Of a DNA stretch of 64,000 nucleotides, positions 23,666-36,476 are shown one piece after another. Numbering within the stretch: the stretch's first letter is position 1; each line of letters begins with the position of its first letter. A program made the position numbers and the translations under genes. The notes beneath the pieces were generated by a model. It did not search any database. It was not told the origin of the DNA and saw nothing but the letters and a program-made list of their open reading frames with translations. Origin of the DNA: Cornus controversa (taxonomy: Eukaryota > Streptophyta > Magnoliopsida > Cornales > Cornaceae); assembly GCA_026545225.1 (NCBI GenBank), contig CM048845.1, positions 88,786,533 to 88,850,532 of the forward strand, read 5' to 3'.

Positions 23666-23768
23666 ATATTTGTAATATTCTAAAGACTATTTAAAAAATT
23701 AAGAATGTTTAAGAGATATAATAATATATTTGAAAATATTTTGCGTCACTTGTATTACAATTAAGAAT

Positions 23769-24600
23769 TTATTTTGATTTAAATAATTTATTGTAATTAG
23801 ATTTACCTTGTCCAGATCTCATTGCAATGGCATCATCAAATATATCTTCTTCACATGTAACATATTGCATAGTGTATGGTTGATAACATGTCTTGATATT
23901 ACGATGCCATCCAATCTCGCCGTAGGGGAATAATAAAGGATATTGTAGTGGATCATAACATTCAAAATAGTATTTCACTCTATGCCTTTTGCCGAAATGC
24001 ACAATGACAATTATGTAACATTTTAAGCGCATGTTAGAGTTTGTTCTTCTTATCCAAATAGAAGCAACTTGGTCTGTTAAAGATGAATTAGAAACCCTTT
24101 AATCAAATTGAACATCATTTTAATCATTATTTCATGACTCTCTAAAATAGGCATGTCCTTGAGCCATCGAAGGAACTGAACATACGAATTTGATGACAAG
24201 ATCTCTATCAACTTCACAACAATAAGTTCACTTAAGTTTGCATCATTAGAATTTGTATTCTACTTTATAATACATTGTCAGTGTCATAAAATATAATTGG
24301 AGGAAACACGGATCACTATCTCCAATTGACAATGAGGGTTATTCATAGTATATTTGACCTTGTGCTCATATATAGTTATATGCACGTATGTATCGACGAA
24401 ATTCCATTGCCAAGACAATCTGAGATGTGAACAACTCGTACAACTTATCAGAGACAAGTGTAGATGTTAAGATCACATCACCATTTAAGTAACAAAAAGC
24501 CGGAGACTCGTATTCAAATTTCTTAGCAAAATAGTGACAACAATATGAAATATTCTTTAACTTGTGAGATGATGTATGAGTTACTTGTCCCACATCTCCT
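23769..24600 (-). pseudogene. Helitron helicase-like N-terminal fragments
   Basis: Two separated minus-strand pieces are recognisable: FEYESPAFCYLNGDVILTS with FRRYIRAYNYI (24593-24366), and YFECYDPLQYPLLFPYGEIG followed by WHRNI (24032-23769). Both are characteristic of the region before the Rep domain in plant Helitron helicase proteins. Stops and frame changes separate them, so this is decayed. Confidence 0.68.
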
Positions 24601-24768
24601 TTTCTTCTTTTCCTTCAATTCGTTACATCTTTAATTTTGTTTTGCCTTTCTTCGAAAATTAAATTTGCATACAATTTTTTATGGTATGAATTCAATTGCT
24701 CTTGTCTATGGGTGGATGCCATTGAAATGTGATCAACTGTTGTCAAACACATGTATGTAATCATAATA

Positions 24769-24770
<2 letters not shown>

Positions 24771-24825
<55 letters not shown>
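24771..24825. repeat. (TA)n microsatellite
   Basis: About 27 uninterrupted TA units. Similar shorter TA runs occur at 30167-30198, 31469-31503 and 60811-60844. Confidence 0.95.
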
Positions 24826-24827
<2 letters not shown>

Positions 24828-24964
24828 AAATAACATACCATCAATTTGCACTATAGATACTGAAAGTTCACGTATACAAAAAGTCATACCATAAAAAAGC
24901 AATATAGATACTGAAAGTTCATTTGCTAAATAATAAAGTATTCATAACATACAATTATATAAAA

Positions 24965-25385
24965 AATATATATAAACAAAATTCAAACCCTAAAACTCCT
25001 TATTAATAATGTTAAAACAATAGATATCTTCAACACCAATAACAACTTATCCAAAACAAAAAGGACAAAGTAAAAATAAAATTAGGAATTATTATAAAAG
25101 ATTGTCATATAAGAACTCAAACACGAGACGACAAATATTTAGGAAAAGATATTACAATTATATACAAAAATAAATAAGCAAAATTCTAACCCTAAAGTTC
25201 TTTATTAATAATGTTAAAATAATAGATATCTTCAACACCAAAAACAGCCTATCCAAGATAAAGAGGACAAAGTAAAAATAAAATTATGAGCTATTATAAA
25301 AAAAAAAAATTGTCATATAAGAACTCAAACATGAGATGGTAAAAGCAAATATTCAAGAAATGATATTATCCTTGAAGCCTAGAGA
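24965..25385. repeat. Tandem duplication, period about 205 bp
   Basis: Sequence from about 24972 (aaacaaaattcaaacccta, then cttattaataatg, and later tagatatcttcaacacca) repeats from about 25177 with scattered differences. Further shared blocks are aggacaaagtaaaaataaaa and tgtcatataagaactcaaac. Both copies are non-coding and A-rich. The unit may be part of the Helitron relic or the flank. Confidence 0.78.
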
Positions 25386-27580
25386 TGTTTTTACTATTTA
25401 ATGAACTTTTTTAGGCATCTAATTGATAGGAATTAAAGGAAAACATTGCTGAAAATTCTCAACAGTATCAAACAAAATAATTTACAAAAAAATACAGCAA
25501 CATAACAAAAGATTTTTTCTCCTTTTTAGTGAGTGTGGTCAAAAGATTTTCACTTAAATAATATTAATTTCACTTACAAAAACAAAGTCAGATTGTATTC
25601 GCAATTAACATTTGTGAGATATAAATTTGTAATTGGCATATTTCAATGATCAAAACCTGATTGATCGAGTTGTAATTTTTGATTTATTCTTTGTATCGAT
25701 CGTCGATAATTTCGAGTTGATATTTAAGTGCATGGATGCAGACAAATCAGTAAGAACATCATATAGTACAGGTAAGTATGGTGAGGACACTGCACTTTTT
25801 ATTTCTGAGCCTATTTTGAAAAACTAGGGTTTAAATGAAAATTTTAAGATTTTTCAAAATAGGACCGATCCCCAATATTTAAGACCGGTCCAACTTTTCT
25901 CGGTAATTTAGTTTCTACAGGTTTTTACAAAGTCCCACCAGTCCTATTTATTTGGCACCGATCCCACTTATCCTGTTCCAAATAGGAAATATATTTTGAC
26001 GAAAATTCTGATTCCTATTAGGTTTGAAACTTGTAGGAGAGTTCTATTTTGGTATTCAACTTCTTTTCCAAGTAAAATTAGGACTTCCTTACCTATATAT
26101 ATGTATGCATATTTTCTCTAAAAAAATAAGCAAAAAAAACCTAGAATACTATTTTTAGAGAAAGAAAGTATATACAGTATAATTAGGGCTATATATTTTT
26201 TAAGAACACATATCCATACTTCACGAGTGATATTTAGGATGGTATTCTACTTCTGATTAGCTGTTCAGAGACTGCATCAAATTATTCACTGATCGGAGTA
26301 TTGGATTGAAGGTTCTTTTCTTGTTTGCCGAGGAAGAAAGGTGACTATATCGCACTACGAAGGGAACGAGATACTCGTTGAGTATTAATGTTCTTCCAGC
26401 AACCTTTTTATAAGGATTGTGACGTTAGCCAGAAGTCTGCAGCAATTGGACGTGTTGTCGCAATCATAAGCCTGAGGTGTTCCGCATCAAATTCTTGACA
26501 GAGTGAAGAGGGGTGTGAGTCTGAGACAGAGTCTGATGTACTTTGCTTCATCATAATGGATTGGTTTCCTGAGGCATTCCGCCTCCCTCCGTGGTTTTTT
26601 CCGCCTTGGGTTTCCACGTATATCCGGTGCATTCTTTTCTTACTTGAACTTCAAATTATCTACTTGCTTTTAATTGTTTGATTACTTGGACTTAAAATTG
26701 AATTAATTAAAAATTAAGCAAACAAGCAAGTGATCCTATTCATCCCTCCTCTAGGTTTTAAAGTACTTTTCGCAACCACTTTTGCACCGCTCAACTCACA
26801 ACATTGAGTTATATATTTGCATTCACTAATTCATGATCAGAAAACTCAAACAGAAAATTTTTGAAAATATAAAATTCGAGGGGGATTGAGAAATTATCAC
26901 CAGAGGAAAGTTTTGAGTCCGTGGCTAAGACGAAACCAAATCAAAATTAGACCTACAATTATTGGAATTAAGAAACATAAATTTCTAGTTTCAAACAATA
27001 AAAAGAAAATATCAGTTAACTGCTAGATTGATGTCTTATCACTCTTTATTGAAAATTAACGAAAATGACCATTTATTCTAAAAAATAATAGTGACAATGA
27101 GAATTTTCAGGAAAAAAATTATTTATTTTATGAAACCTTACAATTGAAACATTTTGTGAATTTAACATAAGCAAACAAATAGTGAAAATATCGGAACACC
27201 AATATACAATCTAGCACAATACTGATGAGGACTTATCAATAGGTATGTATGTATGTATGTATGTATATGCTTAATTTCTTTTCCTATTATTAAAATAACC
27301 GGCCAGTGTGCAAAATAAACATTCACTGTTAATTTTATGATATTTGTTTCATTTAATTTTCTTAAGCTCCTTGCTCTCATTAATTTAATTCTTGTTCCTT
27401 GTTTACAAGTGTATATTGGGCTTATCATGAAGTTTATCATAAATTAATTTAATGAATTATCAAATAGGTAACAAATTAACAAAAACGAACGAATATGATC
27501 AAAAAATTTAAAATCAAAATTAATTACATGTGATATGGCTCTGTGCCGAACTTGATTTTTGCCTAAAATTTAAGTTTTAC
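25386..27580. other. AT-rich intergenic DNA, no gene recognised
   Basis: I see no gene. A (GTAT)n microsatellite lies at about 27242-27266. A segment at about 26200-26800 has higher complexity and could be retrotransposon LTR sequence, but I found no paired ends, primer site or coding match. Confidence 0.4.
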
Positions 27581-27584
27581 CAAA

Positions 27585-28725
27585 AAGAATAAAGTTGTAA
27601 TGGCTATAAGTCAGGGTAAAAAAAACACAAAGAGATAATATTAATTTGAAAAAAAAAATCCCAAGAAAGAAATATGAAAGGAAAAAAATTGATTTTGGTG
27701 TGTAATTTAAGTTCATTCTCAAATTAGATTGATTACCTAATAAGGAAAATAATTTGATTACATGATTTGGCGTGCAATTGAAGTTCATTCTCAAATTAAA
27801 TCGATTACCTGATAAGGAAAAAAATTGATTACATGAAAGGAAAAAAATTGATTTTGGCGTGAAATTGAACTTCATTTTCAAATTAGGTGGCAATCCAAAA
27901 AGATGCAAGTGCTACCATAACAATGTGCAAAAAAAATTATGAAAAAAATTGATTCTAGCCCGAAATTTAATTGATCGAAAGAGTTGGGAGTGCAAAGAGT
28001 TGGAGGAGTCGAGAGTCCAAAGGGGAGGAGTTGTGAGTTAGAGTGGAGATAGGAGTCTATTAGTAGAAGATTATTATAAAAGTGAACGATTTGAAACAAC
28101 TTGTACTTTATTCTCACCTGAAATTTAAGTTTGAACAGAAATGTTGTAATGGCTATAAGTCAAGGCAAAAAGATCAAACAAAAAAAAAGTAATTTGAAAA
28201 AAAAAATCCCAAGAGATAAATATGAAAGGAAAAAAATTGATTTTGCCGTGAAATTTAAGTTCATTCTCAAATTAGATCGATTACCTAATAAGGAAAAAAA
28301 TTGATTATATGATTTGGCGTGAAATTAAAGTTCATTCTCAAATTAGATCAATTACTTGATAAGGGAAAAAAATTAATTACATGAAAGAGAAAATTAATTT
28401 TGGCTTGAAATTGAACTTCATTGGATTACCTAATTAGGAAAAAAATATTTTGGTGTGAAATTTAAGTTCATTATCATATTAGGTCAATTACTTGATTCAT
28501 TTCTAATGAAAAAAGATGCAAGTGCTTAGCAAAACAACGTGCAAAAAAATTATAAAAAAAATTGATTCTAACCTGAAATTTAATTGATCAATAGAGTTGG
28601 GAGTGCAAAGAGTTGAAGGAGTAGAGAGTCCAAAGAAGAGAGTTGTGAGTTAGAGTAAAGAAAGAAGTTTATTAGTAGAAGAATTATTATAAAAATAAAT
28701 GATTTGAAATAACTTATACTTTTAA
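27585..28725. repeat. Tandem duplication of about 0.55-0.6 kb with inner short repeats
   Basis: The block starting gttgtaatggctataagtca at about 27592 recurs at about 28144. The block gagttgggagtgcaaagagt at about 27980 recurs at about 28593. The copies differ by point changes and small indels. Inside each copy a shorter motif (aaaaattgattttggcgtga followed by aagttcattctcaaattaga) repeats several times with variation. There is no coding sign. Confidence 0.8.
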
Positions 28726-29500
28726 TAATAGTACAGATTATATCCGTAATGGCTTGATGAAGTAAGCTTGTTTGGGTTAAAAATAAGAGCCAATTGCTAT
28801 GTATCATCATCAAATTAATGTATCATCTCAGATTTGAATTTGATGGTGTGTGCCTGTGTGGGTTGGTGGCAGATAATTAAATCGATGTTTAGATGGAAAA
28901 CCCAAAAGTAGAAGGCAATCATGTGGTCCATACACGCGTGTTCTGCTTACGCTTCACTTACTAGAGCAAGACATCATTGTGTAATATTATCGAGAGAGAT
29001 CGAGAGAGAGAAATTATTGCTTTGCTTAATGTAATCTCAACTTTAAGTCATGGTAAGGACTTTAAAAGGAGTCACCATCAAACAAAAGTAAGCAGATTCT
29101 TTATCCCTAATCATGAGTTATAATGAAGTAAAAAATCAAGTTTAAGAATGAAAATAAATAATTTACCTTTGCTTTTTTTTTTGGAAGGTAAACCCCAAAC
29201 ATAGATACATTGAATTGAATCATAAGCACAACGAATACAATCCAAACCTTAACCAATAATTAACAAAAGCTACTTTCATTACAATGGATATTGTTATCCA
29301 CATCTTTCTTTTCTTTCCTGCCAGCAAACCCAAGTTTCGTAATTATCACTATCACAATCTATATCTAATATCTTACATATCAAAAGTGGAGGATTTTCTG
29401 GCTATGCACTCATTTGCGCTACATCATATAAACTATATCCCATCAAGCGCATGATCAAGCTTCCCCTATTCACCCAATCAACACTAAATTGTCACTTTGA

Positions 29501-29543
<43 letters not shown>

Positions 29544-30163
29544 CAGAGAGAGAGTTTTTGTGACTCGTCCCATATTGCTTATTGAAAAGAAGTTACTGAA
29601 TACAAGTGTCGACGTCTCTTAATTGCGTAGGGATGTTTTGGTTAAAAAATTTGTCCAATTCAATACAAATTTTAAACAAATTTAATTAGGTACAAGTGAA
29701 GTTCTATTGACAAAATTTACTCTTTTTAGCTTACCCCTTTTTTTAAAAAAATAAACTTATATTTTTTTCAATAAATAAATGAACTCACCAACACATGCCT
29801 AAACTTGAACTCTCAACTTTTGTTTTGGAGTGAAAATACACCTCAAATTAAGGCTTTAGTGACATTGGTGGTTAAATAAATTTATTTATTCAAGTGATAT
29901 TCAAATTGTTTTATTAAATCTAATTAATTGTTAAATCATTCAACATATTTAGAGGTGAAATTTTAAGTACTGAATAATCTTTGATATTTTTTAAACGTTA
30001 AATTAGTCCAGTTTGTTGTTAAATATTTTAAACAGATTTTTATTGAGCGAATTGACAGAAAATATATAATTAGTGTTAAACGAGTTTCAAACAGAATCAA
30101 GTAAATGACATAAATAAATCTGGTTCGGGAATAGTAAACACCAGTACATACACACATGTCTCG

Positions 30164-30201
<38 letters not shown>

Positions 30202-31466
30202 TAGGATTATCGCATCAACCGAGTTGATGCCATATCAGTCGCACCTGTATTTGTCGTATTATTGAGCTTCCATTGATAAAACAAGCATCATTCTTCTTCA
30301 TCTCACTCATAATATATATACCTACCCAAAACGTGAGCACGAGTAAAGTGACATCTCACAACTTCACTTATTAGTTAACATCATCGGAAATCGTTGCTTG
30401 ATTTAAGGTAATATATTTTAAGTGTTGTTGCTACTCGTGCAAGTTTGAGTCTTAATAATCTATTTGCCGAACATGAAAGGTTCACGTAAAGTTATGACCA
30501 AATATTATAATTTAGTAGTATTTTTCTTTTTGTTTTTTGTTTTTTTTTTTTTTGAAAGAAGATTGACTGATAGTTTTGTCGATCATTAATTGTAAAATTA
30601 AGTGTACGAGCTATTTGTCAAAAACAAAAATAAAAAATAATAATAATAATCACATAAAGTAAATAACATATATATTATCGAAAAGATAAAATTCAAATGA
30701 GTAATGTGTCGCATAATTACACCAATCGCCATATCCAGCTTCATATTTTGTATGAGATGGTCAGGCAATGTAATGAATTCACGTGTGATTTATATCATCC
30801 AACAATGAGGTTGGATAGTGACACTGGATATATACCTTTGGTGTGTCACAATTCACAAAGCATTAAATTAGACATTTTGTTTCACTCTAGTATTTGGTGA
30901 GAGCGTTCAAATAGAGAAATATTTTAAACAATTACACAATCATGATGATACCATAACTCTTTATTTAAATGGCCACAGTTGAAATGCGGAGAATTATATT
31001 TGATTTTAAACTGACATGATTTTTTATAATTATGACTGGCTCAACATATATAGTGTTGGATTAATCACAAAATTATATAGATAAGAAGAGAGAAAGAGAG
31101 AAGATAATGACTGGCAATAGGTTCGTGCTTGTCACCTATTGAAAGCTTGATGGCCATTTTAGTGAGACTCGCCATATGACGAGTTGACTCACTGTAGGTA
31201 GGACATCTATACCGGATGAGGTGGAAGTATTCTTATTTTAATAATGAGCAGGAAAAAAGGTAAAGTAGAAACACTCACATTCTTACTGCCACTGGATTGA
31301 CAATGTCCCTCATAAGTTTTGACTCCAGAATTAATTCCTCCTGTATTGAATCTTTTGGACCCACTTCACATATTTATTTGAAATAGTCTTTGTTTGGCAC
31401 AAACAATAAAAGTTTGATATTGTAGAATAATTGATCATTATTAATTGTGTATTTATAAGTGGTGTA

Positions 31467-31506
<40 letters not shown>

Positions 31507-32200
31507 GATATCAATTATATTACGAAAAACATGTCCATGTTTGGTGTACTTACCCACCAAACCATTGACTCGGGCAAATCTTTGAATTAAAGGGTTTTCA
31601 AAGACAACAAGGAAGCATTGTAACCTAGGAACAGTACAATTGAAAGAAATTCTCCCTAGATACAAACATATGTATCATTATCAATCCATTATTGACTGTT
31701 TCTTGTACTTGTGTTATGAATGAAAATTGTACCCACACCACACGTGAGAAGATAATTCTAATTCCCATTTTAATCAAACACCGATCATTCTCTCCAGAAA
31801 TGGAAAAATTAAGCAAGCAATTAGCTAGCTGTTTGTCACATGAATTTTAGGTAGGCTTTTGACTTTAACCAAACAATGAGAAAGACTTTGCTAAATGGAC
31901 TAAAACAGTTACTGTTTCTATTAATCAATGCAGAGTCGGTCATTAGACAATCATAATCCTCAAATGCTGAATTGAGTTGAGAAATTAAATTCAATCAAGT
32001 GTGACTCTTCAGATCCTTCTTTTAACCCTTTTGTGACTGTTGGTTTATGAAATGGCAAGAGTGAGCAGAGACTAGAGAGTGATCATCAGACAAGATTATG
32101 GTATATCTGCAAGAACTAAAAAAGGATCATGCAAATCTTCTTCCACTACTTTCTCTTTCTTAACCCTTTTGATTCTCTCTCTAAAACATTAAGTATATAT
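28726..32200. other. Intergenic region upstream of the Aux/IAA gene
   Basis: No gene is recognised. The stretch holds a TA run followed by a GA run (about 29502-29553), TA microsatellites at 30167-30198 and 31469-31503, and a perfect 8-bp hairpin with a 3-base loop (gcatcaaccgagttgatgc, about 30210-30228). Its last part presumably contains the distal promoter of the Aux/IAA gene. Confidence 0.45.
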
Positions 32201-32210
32201 TAGCACCCCC

Positions 32211-32218
32211 TATAAAAG
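32211..32218 (+). promoter_or_regulatory. TATA box of the Aux/IAA gene
   Basis: ccccctaTAAAAGg is a strong TATA match. It is followed about 80 bases on by CT-rich leader sequence (CT repeats at 32301-32324 and about 32631-32650), common in plant 5' untranslated regions. Transcription would start near 32245, giving a leader of more than 750 bases before splicing. Confidence 0.6.
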
Positions 32219-32925
32219 GTAATTCAGCTTAAGTAAGCCTCAAGTCCCTCAGCTTTATAATTTACATGAGATCAAGGACTTCCACTGTTACAAGTTATAA
32301 CTCTCTCTCTCTCTCTCTCTCTATCTGACTTTCTCTCCCCCTAGAATGAGAATCTGGTAAAGGGAGATGTTTAGAGTATTGTGCTTATAAGGGTAGGTGT
32401 GTCGTAGTCTCATAGACCCAGAGAAAAAAGAGTATCTATCTTTGTTCTTTTTAGGAGGTCAGCACAGCACGCTTTGCTTCCTGATCCAAACAACAACATA
32501 TATTTTTGGTTGCGTGCTTTGTGCTCTAATATCTTTCCTGTGTTTGGGGGTCCTTTGGGATAAAGAATCTCTCTTCTTCTTTACTCTCTTCTCCTTTTCT
32601 GCTTCCTTCTCTATTCACTGCTCTGTTCCTCTCTCTCTCTCTCTCTCTCTTTGGTTTTCCTTTGACTTGGTGGGGGTAATTGTTATATGTGTTTGGTTGG
32701 AGAGTTTTCTTTGGTGGGTGTCTCTGAAACAAGGTTAATTTCTGAAGTTTTTTCCTGGTAATGCTTTTGAGGATTCCATTCGTTTCTAGTATCTGGGTGT
32801 TTGATTTTGGGTTAAAGAAGATTGACTTTTTTCTTTTATTCATGGTTTCAAGATGTGGGTGTTCATAGATTTGAGCTTTGGTTGATTAAGGAACAAGGAG
32901 TACTCGAGGTTTTGTTAATTCATAT

Positions 32926-33005
32926 GTAAGTTATTGTGTTGAAAATTTGTGTATTTTAGATATTTGTGGTTTGTCTCTAACTAGAATATATATTTCATTT
33001 TCCAG
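32926..33005 (+). other. Probable leader intron of the Aux/IAA gene
   Basis: A good donor (catat|gtaagtt) at 32926 and a pyrimidine-preceded acceptor (ttttccag) ending at 33005 bracket an 80-base AT-rich segment in the 5' untranslated region. Only the splice-site patterns support it. Confidence 0.45.
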
Positions 33006-33083
33006 TGAGGTTTCTTCTATTTTCTAGCTCTCATTCTGGTGTCAAACTTGGAAAGTGAAGTTGATTTTCTATTTGGAAAAAGA

Positions 33084-35517
33084 ATGGAGGATTGTTCAAG
33101 AAAGGATGAGGCATGTCCTCAGTTGCTAGATTTGATACATAAAGACACAGAATGGCTTGTGCAAAGAGATGAACAAAGAAGCCATGGATGTTCAGAGGAG
33201 AAAAAGCTTGAATTGAGGCTTGGTCCACCAGTTGAAGACTGGACCATCAAAGATATTACCAAAATCAACTCTAAAGAAAGAGATGAGCCTCTTCTGTCTC
33301 TTGGGTACTTCTCTAACAACTACAACCACAACAACAGCAATATCAGCACCAATACTTCAGGTTGTAAGAGAGTGTTCATGGAAACTGTTGACAGAAAGTC
33401 TATGGAGGATCCCTGGACCATGACAAGCAATAGAAGCCAAACCCAGAAGTCATCTTCCTCAGAAAACCCAGTTGGGACTATCTTATCATCTCCATGTCCA
33501 TGGTCATCTTCAGGCTATCAGGGAAAGGCCCAACAAGAGAAGCATCAGAAAAAAGCTCCATTTCTACAGTTCCCATCAACTCCACATAGCTTGGCTGTTA
33601 TGGCAAAGGAATCTTCACAGCCATGCTCCAGTAAAGTGGTAGATTTGCAGAATGCAGAAAAGAAGACATTTTCACCACCTTCTCCAAAAACAGCTTTGCC
33701 AAACAGTTCCCAGAAAAGGTACCCCAGCTTTTTCCTCCTTAATACACACACACACACTTTTGGACAGAGCATATTCACTCGAATCACTCACACAATCATG
33801 TTGCTAGATGTTATGGTCCATGCATAAATCTCCCACTTTTTTATGTTTCTAATGTACAATGGGTTTCATTTTCATTTATATTTCTGGTTTGTACTTTATA
33901 TATCTATTTTTGTGAAAGAATCAATTTTTTAATAATTATTTGTACTCATTTTTTGTTTCTGTGCTAATATGCTTCTCCTTATTGTAACAGTTGTTACAAT
34001 GTTTTGCCAATTTGATCCTTATCCTCTTTTGTGTTACTCTTGCTGTTTCTTCTATCTGATGATTCTATCTTATCCGTAGGTATACATAATATGTGCACGT
34101 GTAAGACAAGATTTTTAATAATCTAAAATAGTATTACTATATACCATTTTTATCTTTTCTATTATATTTCATTTAGAAGTTTCATGGATTGACATTATGG
34201 AGGGGTTTTAAATAATACTATTTAAGAGACTTTTCATACTACATGTAGCTTTTCTAATTCCTCAGTTTTTGTCAGGCTACATGTTTGTCATCTATATTTG
34301 TTTTGTGCTGATGTTTGATTTTGATCTCTTTATTTAAATTAACGCATTATGGATTTCCATTTAATTGCCTCTTATGAATTGTGACTAATTTATGTTATTT
34401 GCCATCTAATCTCTCAAAAGAAATGCTCCTGCTCCAGTTGTGGGTTGGCCTCCAATTCGTTCATCTAGGAAGAATCTTGCAAGTAGCAGCTCTTCGAAAC
34501 CGTGCCCTGAGACACAAAATGTGGTCCTGAACAAGGTTGCTTGTGAAAAAGCCGCGGAAAGTAGCCAAAAAGGATTGTTTGTGAAGATCAATATGGATGG
34601 AGTCCCCATTGGAAGAAAAGTGGATCTTAAAGCCTATGACAGCTATGAAAAACTATCTTCTGCTGTTGATGAGCTCTTCAGTGGCCTTCTTGCAGGTTGT
34701 TACCATTACTTAATAATTGTACCAATGTGGTTTGTTTGTTTAATACAACATATGCATTTAGGGGTGTTTTATTTGGGTTATTGACTGTTATTTAGCTTAA
34801 AATTGGGTCATATTTAGGCAAAAAACTTATAGCAGAAATGTGGTTCTCATTATGTTTATCTTTTCTCTCTCTGTTTAGCTCAAATAGATTCCTCTGCTGA
34901 TGGAATTCAGATCAAGGAGAGAGAGAAAACAATTACTGGCTTGTTAGATGGAAGTGGGGAATATACCCTTGTTTATGAGGATAATGAAGGAGACAAGATG
35001 CTTGTTGGGGATGTCCCATGGAAGTAAGCATCTTACCTCTCGACCAAACGCAGTTTAAGATATTCTACCACATTTCATATTCTAAAGGGAAAAAAACAAT
35101 CAAGTGATAAACTGTGACAATACTCTTGAATATATCACATTATGTCTCTTAAACATAATCTTGTGGTACCTCTTGCTATAGATTACATACTTTATAATTA
35201 GGTTTCTCGACATTGATTTGCAGCATCTTTATATATATATATTTTGCAACAGATTGTGTTGTAACTTGGTTATCGGACATGTTAATTGCAGCATATTTGT
35301 ATCTACAGTGAAGAGACTGCACGTGTCGAAAAGCTCTGAACTTCGCACACTATGCCGTGAGTTTACTTCTAATCCCATTAAATTTAGGTTTTTTACATGT
35401 ATAATATTTTGCTTACTAGTTACTCCGAGCTCTCACAAATGGAAATTATTGGGGCTTTTGAACTTTGCAGTTGGCAGTAAGCAGCAAAAGATCACATTTG
35501 ATGCTGCACTTAAATGA
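33084..35517 (+). CDS. Aux/IAA auxin-response repressor, IAA26/IAA18-like
   Basis: Five exons (33084-33718, 34421-34695, 34879-35023, 35292-35356, 35471-35517) join in frame to 388 residues. Domain I is an EAR repressor motif LELRL (residues 42-46). Domain II is the auxin-dependent degron around [15 protein letters not shown] (218-232). Domains III/IV form a PB1 fold from about residue 264 ([19 protein letters not shown]) to the acidic [16 protein letters not shown] stretch. In the nucleus such proteins bind ARF factors and recruit corepressors until auxin triggers TIR1/AFB-mediated degradation. The start MEDCSRK, the [10 protein letters not shown] context and the degron flanks resemble Arabidopsis IAA26 and IAA18. 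It is longer than AtIAA26 (about 270) because of a serine-rich stretch between domains I and II. All functional motifs are intact. The 3' end faces the sulfotransferase gene. Confidence 0.94.
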
Positions 35518-36476
35518 AGAAAGAGCAACATTAATTTCCATAAAGAATCTTCCCTCAAGTATGGAGGAGACTTGAGTTGTGATTCTCAGTTGATATTTTA
35601 GGATACAAAAGCCCATTTATAGTTTACAACCCCCAGTTTCTTGTTGTGTTGGCAGATAGATGGACTTGTTTCTCCTTCAAATTTTCCATGTTTTTGGCCT
35701 CTCTAGGATCATGTAGCAAGAAGAGAATAGCTACATAGATATATGGTTGTACATTATTTCTAAGAACGCTATGGTTGTGATTACATATAGGCTGTATGTA
35801 TATATAGGCTGTTAAATATACTAGTGGCTTAGAGCTTCTGGGTAGTTGAGTTGGACAAGAGCCTTTGGGTCACTCCAAACTAATGAAGATCAAGAGAAGA
35901 TGCCCTGTTATTAATTTTCCATTCTGGTTTTCAACCTTCTCTTTTGTATTTCGAAATAGTTGAGGCTTGATTCAATAACAACTTGAGTACAGTGGCGATT
36001 TTGTGTAATATCTATCTTTAAGTAATCTATTTAGAGACTATTACATCATCATTCTCACTTTTATTTCATATGAATAAGGTCAGTTACAAACTCTCTTTTC
36101 AGTCTTTTCTATTACAGGTTTTTTTCTCTTCCTATATTATAGTCTACATTTTTTCTCTCAATTCGTTCCATTTAGAACGTCCAAGAGAGAGGGGGCAACT
36201 ATCTTTACCACTTTTGTTTACTTAATTGCAAATACTGTGTGAGGTAATGATGGACATGAAATAGTTCAGAGCCTGCAAATATTATTTGATCTAGTCAAAC
36301 ACAACCTTACAATTCCAGAAAAAAAATTGGAAAAGAAATTTTATTTGATCAACCATGAACTCAAAATGCATTCAGCACTCTTATGCACCGACACAGCAAC
36401 TGGTGCTGCTGCACTGCATTGGATAGGGAAATTACACAAGCAATCATGGATAAAGAACACACACACACACACACAG
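35518..36476. other. Convergent 3' region between the Aux/IAA and sulfotransferase genes
   Basis: Contains the 3' untranslated sequence of the Aux/IAA gene (similar to 38348-38600 in the decayed copy) and, on the minus strand, that of the sulfotransferase gene, including an AC microsatellite at about 36459-36475. No other gene is seen. Confidence 0.55.

Larger units (their letters stand above)
22934..24600 (-). mobile_element. Helitron relic, copy 1 (3' end at 22934)
   Basis: On the minus strand the relic reads helicase-type N-terminal fragments (24593-23769), then RPA-like fragments (23665-23170), then a terminus ending GTGCATTTAAACTAG followed by T at 22934. That fits the CTRR end of Helitrons, which insert before a T. 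The same terminus and flank occur at 62434. The upstream (5') end of the element is not located. No full RepHel frame exists. Element type follows from protein pieces plus terminus. Confidence 0.72.

Noticed and set aside
26200-26800. Possible copia LTR or leader
   Set aside because: I found no paired terminal repeats, primer site or coding sequence, so it cannot be supported.
27585-28725. Possible CRISPR-like repeat array
   Set aside because: The repeats are long, diverged and irregularly spaced in plant nuclear DNA; they are tandem duplications.
33039-33083. Longer N-terminus for the Aux/IAA protein
   Set aside because: The upstream in-frame codon is GTG, not ATG; the ATG at 33084 gives MEDCSRK, in line with IAA26-type starts.
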